A stretch of 64,000 bases of DNA from Planctomycetota bacterium. GTDB lineage: Bacteria; Planctomycetota; UBA1135. A program made the translations under genes and the position numbers. The DNA is taken from contig JAAESM010000050.1 of assembly GCA_024229395.1 (NCBI GenBank), positions 376,758 to 440,757 of the forward strand, given 5' to 3'. Shown here piece after piece: positions 38,855 to 48,274 of the stretch; position 1 is the stretch's first letter, and each line of letters opens with the position of its first letter. Below the pieces are notes generated by a model. It was given only the letters and a program-made list of their open reading frames with translations. It had not been told where the DNA came from and did no database searches.

Positions 38855-39829
38855 GTGAGTCAGAGTTCCATCCTGGTCGTGATTGTCAACTACCGGACGC
38901 CGGATTTATTGATCCAGTGCCTGCAGTCGATTGCAACCGAGCGCGCAGGATGGCCACAGCTGAAGGTCCACGTCATCGACAACAATTCTGGCGATGGCTC
39001 GGTGGAAAAGATGGAAGCCGGCATCTCCGAGCACGGTTGGGGTGATTGGGCACGGGTGATCGCGTCAGATCAGAACCCAGGTTTCGGCGCTGGCAATAAT
39101 GTCATCTTGCGCGAAGACCTAGCCAGCGACAGCCCAGCCGATTATTACTTCATCCTGAATCCGGACACCGCGGTTTGCCCCGGCATCTTCCAGGCCTTGA
39201 CCGAGTTCTTCGATGCCAACCCGAAGGCTTCGATCCTCGGACCCCGCACAGAGAGTGGAGCAGGCACCGCTGACCACACCGCCTTCCGCTTCCCCGGTTT
39301 CTGGAACTCCCTATGTGGTGGCATGCGCTTCGGTCCGTTGGATCGCAAGTGCCATAAGCTCATCACCGCGCCGGAGCCAAGCGAGACCGCCGTGAAGATG
39401 GACTGGGTCTCCGGCGGTGGCATGATCGTGCGCAGGCAGGTCTTCGAGAAGGTCGGCTTGTTCGACGAGAAGTTCTTCCTGTACTTTGAAGAGACCGACC
39501 TCTGTCACCGCGCCCACAAGCTGGGTCATGAAGTCTGGTATGTGCCGCAAGCACGCATGATGCATTGGTCCGGCGCATCCACCGGAGTGGCAACCGGCGA
39601 GCGCCCCGTAAACCGTATGCCTGGTTGGTGGTTCGCTTCACGCCGACGCTATTTGCGTAACTTTCACAATCCACTGTTCGTCTTGTGCTGCAACCTTGCC
39701 TTCGCCAATGGGCGCGCGTTGTGGCAGCTAAGGTCGTGGATCAAGCGGCGTACGCCGGTGGATCCACCGCACTTCCTGTGGGATTTCGTGCGCTTTAACT
39801 TTCTCGGTCAGCGCTGGGATCGAAAGTAG
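38855..39829 (+). CDS. glycosyltransferase family 2 (rhamnosyltransferase-like)
   Basis: 'SSILVVIVNYRTPDLLIQCLQSI', 'VIDNNSGDGSVEKME', 'YYFILNPDTAVCPG', 'DWVSGGGMIVRRQVFEKVGLFDEKFFLYFEETDLCHRAHKLG'. Confidence 0.93.
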   Translation: MSQSSILVVIVNYRTPDLLIQCLQSIATERAGWPQLKVHVIDNNSGDGSVEKMEAGISEHGWGDWARVIASDQNPGFGAGNNVILREDLASDSPADYYFILNPDTAVCPGIFQALTEFFDANPKASILGPRTESGAGTADHTAFRFPGFWNSLCGGMRFGPLDRKCHKLITAPEPSETAVKMDWVSGGGMIVRRQVFEKVGLFDEKFFLYFEETDLCHRAHKLGHEVWYVPQARMMHWSGASTGVATGERPVNRMPGWWFASRRRYLRNFHNPLFVLCCNLAFANGRALWQLRSWIKRRTPVDPPHFLWDFVRFNFLGQRWDRK

Positions 39830-39832
39830 ACC

Positions 39833-39851
39833 AACGGCTGCGCTAGCCGTT
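39833..39851. terminator. possible short hairpin between convergent genes
   Basis: AACGGCT-gcgct-AGCCGTT between 39829(+) and 39880(-); no strong T-run. Confidence 0.3.
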
Positions 39852-39879
39852 CGTTGCGCGCTTCGTCTACACCAATCCG

Positions 39880-41067
39880 CTAGCCATCATCGCGATCTGT
39901 TCGCTGCCAACCTTGTTGGCGCTTGAACAGAAAGGACAGATACACGCCGATCTTGCTCACGGCGTAAAACGGCGCCATCAGCAACTTCGACAAAGGCACA
40001 TCTTCACGGCCGTACCAGAGCCACCCCAAGAACACCGCGGAAGCGACGAAGTCCAACGCCAAGAATGCTGGCAATGCCAACCAGCCGGCGCCAATCAACA
40101 ATCCAAGCAGGCCAAAGCCGAAGCTCAACAACACCAACAGGGCCAAGGGCGGCACCAGGATATCTGCAAAATGGAAGATGCGGCTCAATCGCGGTGGCAA
40201 GAAGGCGGAGCGCAACAACATGGGTAACTTGCGCAAGGTCGCGCCAAGGATGCCATGCTCCCAACGACGCAACTGCGTCTGCGCGCCTTCCTTCGACGAA
40301 GGCAGATAACTGAGCACTTCTACTCCTGCGGCCAAACGCGGACCGATGCCGGCGGCAGCCAAAGCCCATCCCCAACATGCATCTTCTGCCAACTCACCAA
40401 TCGGCACTGGATGCTTCTGCAAATCCGCCCAGCTGATGGCGAAACCGGAGCCGGTCAGCTGCACCGGTGCGCCGAGACTTGCCAAGCCGCGCAAGCGCAC
40501 TTCATTGCGGAAGCGGAAAGCGAAACCACGTAGGCCGGCGTCGGCCATGCGATAGATGGCTTGCACTGGACGATGGTGGGCGATGACTTCACGTGCAAGT
40601 TCGGCAGGGCTGCCTTGTTGAAACCAACTATCGGCATCCATGAACACCACGACCTGGGGTGGTTGTTCCTCTAAGCGCTGCAATGCCCAAGCCAAGGCAT
40701 AGGGCTTACCACGATCACTATCGTGCGAACGCTCCCAAACTTCGACGCCAGCTTCGCGCGCGATCTTGGCGGTGTCGTCGGTGCAATTATCCGCGATCAC
40801 CACCGTGCGTAGGTTCTCGCGATCGACACACTTCAGACGATCCAGCATCTCGCCGAGCAACGCCTGCTCATTGTGTGCCGGGATTAGCAACACGGCGCTG
40901 GGAGCGGCATCCCCGGCAGGACTCAAGGCTGCCTCGGAAGCCGCATTCTCATTGGCTTTGTGGCTCGGGCGGATCGCCATGCCAGCCACCACTTCGAGCA
41001 GCAAGAAGGCACTCGGCAGGCACAGGATAATCCCAATCCAGTAGACGAATTCGCGCAGAATTTCCAT
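39880..41067 (-). CDS. glycosyltransferase family 2, membrane-associated
   Basis: 'SAVLLIPAHNEQALLGEMLDRL', 'VVIADNCTDDTAKIAREAG', 'VVVFMDADSWF', 'QLRRWEHG' (QxxRW); C-terminal TMs. Start at 41067 (MEILREFVYW) preferred. Confidence 0.92.
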   Translation of the reverse strand: MEILREFVYWIGIILCLPSAFLLLEVVAGMAIRPSHKANENAASEAALSPAGDAAPSAVLLIPAHNEQALLGEMLDRLKCVDRENLRTVVIADNCTDDTAKIAREAGVEVWERSHDSDRGKPYALAWALQRLEEQPPQVVVFMDADSWFQQGSPAELAREVIAHHRPVQAIYRMADAGLRGFAFRFRNEVRLRGLASLGAPVQLTGSGFAISWADLQKHPVPIGELAEDACWGWALAAAGIGPRLAAGVEVLSYLPSSKEGAQTQLRRWEHGILGATLRKLPMLLRSAFLPPRLSRIFHFADILVPPLALLVLLSFGFGLLGLLIGAGWLALPAFLALDFVASAVFLGWLWYGREDVPLSKLLMAPFYAVSKIGVYLSFLFKRQQGWQRTDRDDG

Positions 41068-41172
41068 CGGATGCGTCTTAGCAGGCAAGAATGCCCATCG
41101 AAGCACCGATAGTATAGATGCCAGCCATTGCCTGCACCTTGTTGCGGAGCTTGGATTCCATCACCAAGGCGC

Positions 41173-42384
41173 ATGAAAGTCCTCTACCTGGTCAATCAAT
41201 ACCCCAAGAACAGCCACACCTTCGTGCGGCGTGAGATTGTGGGTGTCGAGGAGCTCGGCATTGACGTGGTACGGGTGTCGATTCGCCCCCCTGCCAATGA
41301 TCTGGTCGAAGCCGCCGACCGTGAAGAAGCCGCCAAGACTCATTCGCTGTTGGCCAATGGTTCCAAAGGTCTGCTGGCACCCATGCTGAAGGTGGCTCTG
41401 CGTCACCCAATCGCATTCTTGCGCGGCATCAAGCGCACCTTCGCCTTGGCACGCAACGCCGAACGCGGTCTGATGGTGCACTTCGCTTACTTCGCCGAGG
41501 CCTGCGCCTTGCTGCGTATCTGCCGCGCCGAACATGTGGAGCATGTGCATGTGCATTTCGCCACCAACCCGCCACTGGTCACAATGCTGACCAAGGCACT
41601 GGGTGGCCCAGGATTCAGCATCACCGTGCATGGTTCCGAGGAGTACTACCGCGCCGTCAGCCTAAAGTTGGCGGACAAGGTGGAAGATGCACGCTTCGTG
41701 GCGGCAATCAGTCGCTTCGGACGTAGCCAACTGCAGCTGTTCGCCAAACCGGAAGTGCATGACCGCATTCACATCGTGCATTGCGGGCTGGATAGCGCAT
41801 TCCTGGAGCAGAAGAACCTGGCGCCACCAAGTGGTAATCGCTTCTTGTTCGTTGGCCGCCTTTGTCAGCAGAAGCAACCGCAAGTCATGCTGGAAGCTGC
41901 CGGCCTGCTGAAGCAACGCGGCGTGGATTTTCACATCGACATTGTTGGCGACGGCGAACTCATGGATGTGGTCAACGCAGCCATAACCAAGTACGAACTC
42001 GCCGACCACATCACGATGTACGGCACGGTCGATGGCGCCGAAGTGCGCAAGCGCATCGAGGCCAGTATGGCCATGCTGCTGCCAAGTTCCGCTGAAGGGC
42101 TGCCAGTGGTGTTAATGGAATCGATGGCGCTACATCGCCCAGTGATTACCACCTTCATTGCTGCGATCCCGGAGCTGATTCGTCAAGGCGTAGAGGGTTG
42201 GCTGGTACCGACCGGCAATGCCACCGCCTTCGCCGACGCCATGCAAGAAGCGCTCGAATGTTCGCCTGAAGAGCTACAACGCTTAGGCGATGCCGCTGCC
42301 CTGCGTGCACGTGAGCGTCACGATATTCGTGTTTCTGCCAAACGCATGGCAGATCTGTTCGAGCACTACGTGCCGAAGGCTTAA
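41173..42384 (+). CDS. glycosyltransferase family 4
   Basis: Start at 41173 (MKVLYLVNQYPKNSHTFVRREI); 'RFLFVGRLCQQKQPQVMLEAAGLLKQRG', 'LLPSSAEGLPVVLMESMALHRPVITT'. Confidence 0.94.
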   Translation: MKVLYLVNQYPKNSHTFVRREIVGVEELGIDVVRVSIRPPANDLVEAADREEAAKTHSLLANGSKGLLAPMLKVALRHPIAFLRGIKRTFALARNAERGLMVHFAYFAEACALLRICRAEHVEHVHVHFATNPPLVTMLTKALGGPGFSITVHGSEEYYRAVSLKLADKVEDARFVAAISRFGRSQLQLFAKPEVHDRIHIVHCGLDSAFLEQKNLAPPSGNRFLFVGRLCQQKQPQVMLEAAGLLKQRGVDFHIDIVGDGELMDVVNAAITKYELADHITMYGTVDGAEVRKRIEASMAMLLPSSAEGLPVVLMESMALHRPVITTFIAAIPELIRQGVEGWLVPTGNATAFADAMQEALECSPEELQRLGDAAALRARERHDIRVSAKRMADLFEHYVPKA

Positions 42385-42390
42385 GCCTTC
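42375..42390. terminator. palindrome at convergent gene ends
   Basis: Perfect 16-bp palindrome GAAGGCTTAAGCCTTC spanning the stop of 41173-42384. Confidence 0.3.
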
Positions 42391-42398
42391 CTTAACCC

Positions 42399-43397
42399 TT
42401 ACTTGTACTCAATCAGTTCTACCTTGCCGCGCTTGAAGCTGCGGCGTTCGGCGAACACACCTAAGGCCTGTGGCAGCTTGCCTGCCACGCAACTGCAGGC
42501 ATAGGGCAGGCGCTCGCCTAAAGATCGCTGCGGATAACTCTGCTGCAGATGCCCGGCAACGCGGATGACCTGCAGTGGATAGATTCCAAAAGCCAGCAGC
42601 GCCAATGGGTGCGCCACGATCGCCAACAGCAGGATCGTCAGCGGCAAGATCCAACCCCACAGCAACGCACTGCGCACTTCGCCGATATGGAAGTTCGCCT
42701 CACGATGACGTCGGAGGTTGCCGGCATAAGCATGACCAGCACGTCGACTCCGTTGCCACCACTGACTGAGTTTGGTCATGGCTGCGTCATGCAGGGTCAT
42801 TTCGCCGTCGAGACGTTCAATGAACCAACCTGCAGCACGCAGGCGGAAACATAGATCTGGTTCCTCGCCGGCAATCACACGATTATTGAAGCCATCGACC
42901 GCCAGTAAAGCAGCAACGCGCATCATGGCATCACCGCCGCAGGCATCGGCCTTGCCGATTGGAGTTTCCCATTCGATATCGCACAACAGGTTGTAACGAC
43001 TGGCTTCGGGAAAACGCTCGCGGCGTCGGCCGCAGACGACCGCAAGACCTTCTTCGGTTTGCAGAGCGGCGAAGGCTTGCTCCATCCAGCCATGGACCAA
43101 CTCACAATCGCCATCGAGAAACTGCACGAACTGCATTCTCGGTTCGACGGTGAGCAAGTGACGCCAACCTTCATTGCGCGCGCGTGCGGCAGTAAACGGA
43201 ATCGCCAGATCTAACTCGACGATCTCGGCACCCAACTCGCGGGCGATCTCGAGGCTGTTGTCGGTGGAACCGGAATCGACATAGACCACGCGCCGGCCTT
43301 CACCGACCACTGAGGCCAGGCAACGCTGCAGTCGTTCCCCTTCATTTCGACCGATGGCAACGACGCCAATCGGGGCAGTGCTTAGCTCTGCTTCCAC
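42399..43397 (-). CDS. glycosyltransferase family 2
   Basis: 'IGVVAIGRNEGERLQRCLASVVGEGRRVVYVDSGSTDNSLEIARELG', 'FVQFLDGDCELVHGW', 'VIAGEEPDLCFRLRAAGW'. Confidence 0.92.
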   Translation of the reverse strand: MEAELSTAPIGVVAIGRNEGERLQRCLASVVGEGRRVVYVDSGSTDNSLEIARELGAEIVELDLAIPFTAARARNEGWRHLLTVEPRMQFVQFLDGDCELVHGWMEQAFAALQTEEGLAVVCGRRRERFPEASRYNLLCDIEWETPIGKADACGGDAMMRVAALLAVDGFNNRVIAGEEPDLCFRLRAAGWFIERLDGEMTLHDAAMTKLSQWWQRSRRAGHAYAGNLRRHREANFHIGEVRSALLWGWILPLTILLLAIVAHPLALLAFGIYPLQVIRVAGHLQQSYPQRSLGERLPYACSCVAGKLPQALGVFAERRSFKRGKVELIEYK

Positions 43398-44266
43398 CGA
43401 GGCTCGGTCTCCGCAGTAACTTGTTTCCAGTTCGCACAGGTCAGCTCAAGCCCGAACCACTCCCCTAGCTGGGCCAGATCGCGATCGAATTCACCTTCGA
43501 CCATGGCGCGTGATTCGGCGCTCAGCTCTGGGCGCTCGGTCATCATCCATGGACTCTTCATGCGATTGCGCACCGATTCCGGCAGGAAGGTACGGCGCAA
43601 CCATTGCAGCCAGCGAATCGAGAACAGGCGTTCGCGTTGCGCCGATTTGCGCATGCGCAGACTACTGACGTTCTGCTCAGCCTTTTCGGCAATCCATTGC
43701 GGCTTACCTTCATAACCGAGGAATTCGCAGACGCGTTCCAAAGTGCGTTGCGGATGCTTGCGCACTGAGTCGGTGAAGATCGGCAGCACCGATTCCTTAC
43801 CAAAGGCGCTAATCCATGGCTGCAACTGCTTGGCATAGCAACCATAATCGATCATCTCATGATGCTTGAGTACGGCGCTATCGATATCAGCCGAATAGAC
43901 ACCCTGCGTCCACTCATGGATGTAATGCGAGACCAAGCGTTCGACCGGTTGGCGCATCACATAGATCACCTTCAATGGCGCACTACCGATCTCTTCCTGC
44001 AGGCGCGCGATGGTCTGCGGGTAAGTAGGCGACTTGGTGTAGTGCGTACTCGATTCACCACGTAAATCGCCTGGCTGCGCCTCTGCGAACAAGCCGCGAT
44101 ACCAATCCCTGCCGCGGGCATACTCCTCGTCATCACTGAAGAAGTTCGGCTCCTTAGGGTCGCTCATGTGAAAGCCTGGCTGGCTTTCCAATTGCACGTG
44201 CAAGGTGCTGGTCGCACATTTCATTGCACCGATGATGATGAAGTCCGGGCGTGGTGTGGAAGTCAT
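43382..44266 (-). CDS. sulfotransferase family protein
   Basis: 'PDFIIIGAMKCATSTLHVQLESQPGFHMSDPKEPNFFSDD', 'KVIYVMRQPVERLVSHYIHEWTQG'. Start 44266 (MTSTPRPDF). Confidence 0.92.
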   Translation of the reverse strand: MTSTPRPDFIIIGAMKCATSTLHVQLESQPGFHMSDPKEPNFFSDDEEYARGRDWYRGLFAEAQPGDLRGESSTHYTKSPTYPQTIARLQEEIGSAPLKVIYVMRQPVERLVSHYIHEWTQGVYSADIDSAVLKHHEMIDYGCYAKQLQPWISAFGKESVLPIFTDSVRKHPQRTLERVCEFLGYEGKPQWIAEKAEQNVSSLRMRKSAQRERLFSIRWLQWLRRTFLPESVRNRMKSPWMMTERPELSAESRAMVEGEFDRDLAQLGEWFGLELTCANWKQVTAETEPRWKQS

Positions 44267-45252
44267 ACGCGCGGAGGAAAATCGCCGCGCCAACCCTCTT
44301 TGGGGTCGACCGGCTTCTTGAAGTTATGCCAGATGTCGCGACCTTCGTGTTCACAAAGGTGCGGGCGTTTGTGGCGCACGAGTTCACGGCACCAGGAAAT
44401 GGAGCGGCCAAGCATCCACATCAGGTTAGCCGACAGCAAACCGCCATGTCCATAGGACTTGGCAAGGATGCGACTACGCGATGCCCAGTAGTACTTTGGC
44501 AAGCGTTTGCGGGCGGCTTGGCTTTCCTTGACCGGACCACTTCCACCACGCAGGTGAACCACATGGGCATCCGGCCAATACAACGAGTCGAACCCTGCCA
44601 GACGCGCGCGTCGGCAGAAGTCGATGTCTTCGAAGTACAGGAAGTAACCTTCGTCCATTAAGCCAATCTTTTCGAAAACCTCGCGGCGAATCACGATCGC
44701 AGCGAAAGAAGCCCAGGCAAACGGGACTGGGTAGTCCACCAACGGTGGTGAGACAGCCCAACGGCGCAGTATCTTCGAGAGCGGGCCAGTCGCCGCGGCG
44801 TGATCCAATTCACTCCACGGGCTATGGTCGCGAAAGACACTGTGCTGTGGTTTTCCATCGGGCCATTCAAGGCGCGGACTGAATAGGCAAACCTCAGGAT
44901 GTTTGGCGACCGCCTCACGCAAGCCTTCCATGGCCCCTGGGCGCACCAAAGTATCGCTATTCAACAGGAAATAAGTCTCCGCGTCGATCGCTAGAATCCC
45001 GACGTTATTACCGGCCGAAAAACCGTGATTGCCGCCGGCCTCAACCAGCCTGGCCCAGCTCCCCCAGCCATTGCCGCTGAGAGCCTCTGCGATGCGCTCT
45101 ACGGAGTCATCGCCGGATTGATTGTCCACGATGACTACACGCTCTTGAGGCGCCACCTGGTCCGCCAGCGTGTGCAGACAATCGATCACCATGCCCGGCG
45201 TGCGGTAGTTCAGAATCACAATCGCCAAAGGGCAACGCTCGTCTTGGCTCAT
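44263..45252 (-). CDS. glycosyltransferase family 2 (rhamnosyltransferase-like)
   Basis: 'LAIVILNYRTPGMVIDCLHTLADQ', 'IVDNQSGDDSVERI', 'YFLLNSDTLVRPGAM', 'IVIRREVFEKIGLMDEGYFLYFEDIDFCRRARLAG'. Confidence 0.93.
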   Translation of the reverse strand: MSQDERCPLAIVILNYRTPGMVIDCLHTLADQVAPQERVVIVDNQSGDDSVERIAEALSGNGWGSWARLVEAGGNHGFSAGNNVGILAIDAETYFLLNSDTLVRPGAMEGLREAVAKHPEVCLFSPRLEWPDGKPQHSVFRDHSPWSELDHAAATGPLSKILRRWAVSPPLVDYPVPFAWASFAAIVIRREVFEKIGLMDEGYFLYFEDIDFCRRARLAGFDSLYWPDAHVVHLRGGSGPVKESQAARKRLPKYYWASRSRILAKSYGHGGLLSANLMWMLGRSISWCRELVRHKRPHLCEHEGRDIWHNFKKPVDPKEGWRGDFPPRV

Positions 45253-45327
45253 GGGGTTCTGCAAACTCTGGGGTGAAATGAATTCAGCGGTCGCATTTTA
45301 GGGCAAGTCAACATCGGCTTCTAGGAC

Positions 45328-46752
45328 CTAGATTGGCGGCGCTGTGCCGAAGACTCGCCCGTAACGGCGCACTGCAGGCAGTTGCGGACCGATGAAGCCA
45401 GCACTGGGACCTCCTGGACTCTTTTGGATCGGTGCCAATAACGCCGACGACACCGCGCCGAGGATCATCATGAACATGGGGTTCATCTGTGCATTGGTGA
45501 CCATGTCGACGCCGACCGCAGCAATCACCATCGCAAAGCAACCGGTAATCATGGTCTCTGGTTCCTTAATCCAACGCTTGGGTGGAGCATGACGCATGAC
45601 AATCAGGAATGGAGTCAGGTACATCAGGATCATCGACCCGAGACCGACCAAACCGTAGGCACTGAAGGAGATAATCCACAGACCATCGGCGACCACTGAT
45701 ACTTCGCGGCCACGTTCGTTCTCAACCACGTTAAAGGCACGGTTACTCCAGCCGAAGATCGGCTTCTCCTTGGCATACCCGATCAGCCGATCTTCTGCAT
45801 TTAAGCGGAAGGCCAAGGAACGGCCGCGCTCCGCATCGATCATCGAGGTGGCTTCGGACAGCGTATTGGTCTCGAGCATGCCAGTGGTTCGCGTGGTGGC
45901 CCAAGTGACTGGGATCAAGGCGAACAACAACAGCAAGGTCTTGCCTTGGGTGCGGCGTGAGAACATGGTCAGCATCCAGATCGCCAAGGCAAGGAAGGTG
46001 GCGCCCATCGATTGGCAAGCAAGGAATACGATCGCCACGCACAACACCCAGAACTTGGTGGGCAAGCCGAATAGTTTGGTGCTTAGTTTGGTGCTAGCCA
46101 GGGCCCAGCCGACGAAGGTCGTCATGCCCATCCACATACCAACAGTCAACCCGTGAGACAGGAATACCGTCGGGCGGAATAGGCTGCCACGAACGGTCTG
46201 GGCGAAGGAATGCTGATGGAAGCCATACAGCGTGCTGTGCAGCATGGGGCTGAGGCGGATCTCCAACGCACAAAGCGGCATATAGATCAGTCCGCCCAGG
46301 AACAGGATCTTGGCCAGGTCGACCAGTTGTTCCTTGCTGCGGAAGTGCAAGCGGCCAATGAAATACGGGCCACCCCAACCGATGGACTGATAGAAACCAA
46401 GCGACGAGCCTTCGTAAAGACCAAGGTCATTAAGCACCGCGGCGAAGAACGGTGCCAAACACCATCCCAGGACCGGTAGATCAAACCAGCGCAGGCGGAA
46501 TCTGCGTAACAAGGCGCCATCGCGCATCAGCATGCCGGCAAAGACCACGAACACCGGCGCGGTGTTGCGGTTCCAATAGAGGGCACCGCCGATGTCGATC
46601 TGCGCCGTTGGCAGGAACAGGAAGCCCATCATTAGGCTTGCGGCCACGGCCTTGTGACGCGGCAACTTGGCGTCGAAAATCAGCGCGATGATCGGAAACA
46701 ACGCCATGACCAAATAGGCCATGAGGTTTGGATCCTGATAGTAGGTGCCCAT
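45328..46752 (-). CDS. O-antigen polymerase/ligase-like membrane protein (Wzy/WaaL type)
   Basis: Start 46752 (MGTYYQDPNLMAYLVMALFPIIALIF); about 10+ hydrophobic segments; 'RLIGYAKEKPIFGWSNRAFNVVENERGREVSVVADGLWIISFSAYGLVGL' resembles the Wzy_C region. Confidence 0.82.
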   Translation of the reverse strand: MGTYYQDPNLMAYLVMALFPIIALIFDAKLPRHKAVAASLMMGFLFLPTAQIDIGGALYWNRNTAPVFVVFAGMLMRDGALLRRFRLRWFDLPVLGWCLAPFFAAVLNDLGLYEGSSLGFYQSIGWGGPYFIGRLHFRSKEQLVDLAKILFLGGLIYMPLCALEIRLSPMLHSTLYGFHQHSFAQTVRGSLFRPTVFLSHGLTVGMWMGMTTFVGWALASTKLSTKLFGLPTKFWVLCVAIVFLACQSMGATFLALAIWMLTMFSRRTQGKTLLLLFALIPVTWATTRTTGMLETNTLSEATSMIDAERGRSLAFRLNAEDRLIGYAKEKPIFGWSNRAFNVVENERGREVSVVADGLWIISFSAYGLVGLGSMILMYLTPFLIVMRHAPPKRWIKEPETMITGCFAMVIAAVGVDMVTNAQMNPMFMMILGAVSSALLAPIQKSPGGPSAGFIGPQLPAVRRYGRVFGTAPPI

Positions 46753-46753
46753 C

Positions 46754-48211
46754 CTATTTCTTGAAGATGAGTGCGCGCGCCGGTTGTAGCGCCACCGCAG
46801 CAAGAGCGAGCCCGGCGACCGCCACCAGGATCGTGCCTGGAATCTGCGCCAGCGTGAAGGAATATTCCGAGATGAAATAACCTGCTCCGCCGAAGACTAA
46901 CAGGGCCAAACTTGCGACCACATCTTGCTTCAACAGCGGCGTGCCGTGAGAGATCAAGCGCAGGTGCAGGCTCAACAAGCCGGCCATATTGCCGAGTGCC
47001 ATGCCGAGGATGAAGCCAGGCAGCCCCAACCACTTGAAGCCAAACCAACAGGCCGGCATCTTGACCAACAGAATCACCAAGTTGGCGGTGGAGACGGAAC
47101 GTGAATCGCCATGGACCAACAAGGCCTTGGAGCACGATGCAATCAGGCTGGAGAACCAGAACGGGATACACAACAGCTGCGCGATCAATGCTGCACCAAT
47201 GTATTCATCTCGATAGAGAATCGTGAAGTAGGTCGGCGCGACGGTAACCACACCAATCAGGCCAGCGATACATAGAGACAACAAGCCGAGGCGCGACCGT
47301 TGCACGCGGTCCGTGTGGCCTTTATCGCCACGTCGGAAGGATTCCATCCAAACTGGGAACACCACCGAACCGGAGATGGCCAGCAGGATCGCGGGCACCA
47401 GACCGGCAATGCGATAGGCAATGCCGAAATCGCCGGTGTCTCCCGTTTCCATCAACTTGGTGATGAGGATGCGCTCGACCTGCATGGCGAAGAACAGATA
47501 AGCCGTGCTGAGGAAAATCCAGCGCCCAAAGCTGAACAACTCCTTGACCGATTTCTTCTCCCATTGGAAGCGCATCGATACGCCGGGCAGCATGATGTGG
47601 CTGAACAAGGTCTGCGCGATCGAGTGCGAGACACCACCAGCGACCAAGGCCATTGGGGTTGGCGAGATCAGCGCCCAGATGATCATGGTGGCGACGGAAA
47701 TGACCAGGCTCAAGGCCTGGATCAAGGTCTTGCGGCCTTGGGCAATCTGGCGATCGAGCGTGAACCAACTCGGTGAGCGGAAGCCGAGGATCAATGCCGA
47801 GGAACCAGCCACCACCAGCAGGTATTCGATCATCTCCTGCTCGGCCATACCGCCTTCGGTCAGGACTTCGCCGACCATCAGCGCATAAGGTTTGGCCAAA
47901 GCCCAACACACCCCATACAGCAAGATGCCACGGATGACCTGGATGGTCCAGACGGTGCGCAGGAATGGAGTTTCCTCGCCGCGCTTGGAGTGCACGATCG
48001 ATGGACCGATGCCGATATCCGAGAACAATTGGATTCCAGTCAGGAAGACATGGACCGGCACCAACACGCCAAAGGCTTCGCGGAACAGCAGCCATGTCAT
48101 GATGATGCTGCTGACCAAGCGAAGGCCGGTCTCGAAGCCCTTTCCTAGGAGCACCCACATGCCACCGCGCTTACCGCGGCCAGCGAGACTTTCTTTTGCG
48201 GGTTCCGTCAT
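46754..48211 (-). CDS. oligosaccharide flippase (Wzx-like), second copy
   Basis: 485 aa polytopic; 'GMWVLLGKGFETGLRLVSSIIMTWLLFREAFGVLVPVHVFLTGIQLFSDIGIGPSIVHSKR' typical of Wzx/polysaccharide transporter family. Confidence 0.9.
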   Translation of the reverse strand: MTEPAKESLAGRGKRGGMWVLLGKGFETGLRLVSSIIMTWLLFREAFGVLVPVHVFLTGIQLFSDIGIGPSIVHSKRGEETPFLRTVWTIQVIRGILLYGVCWALAKPYALMVGEVLTEGGMAEQEMIEYLLVVAGSSALILGFRSPSWFTLDRQIAQGRKTLIQALSLVISVATMIIWALISPTPMALVAGGVSHSIAQTLFSHIMLPGVSMRFQWEKKSVKELFSFGRWIFLSTAYLFFAMQVERILITKLMETGDTGDFGIAYRIAGLVPAILLAISGSVVFPVWMESFRRGDKGHTDRVQRSRLGLLSLCIAGLIGVVTVAPTYFTILYRDEYIGAALIAQLLCIPFWFSSLIASCSKALLVHGDSRSVSTANLVILLVKMPACWFGFKWLGLPGFILGMALGNMAGLLSLHLRLISHGTPLLKQDVVASLALLVFGGAGYFISEYSFTLAQIPGTILVAVAGLALAAVALQPARALIFKK

Positions 48212-48274
48212 TGAAGAAGGTAGGAATTCCTGCCCGCAAATGTAGCAGCCGGAACAGTCGAGGCGAAACTCAAA

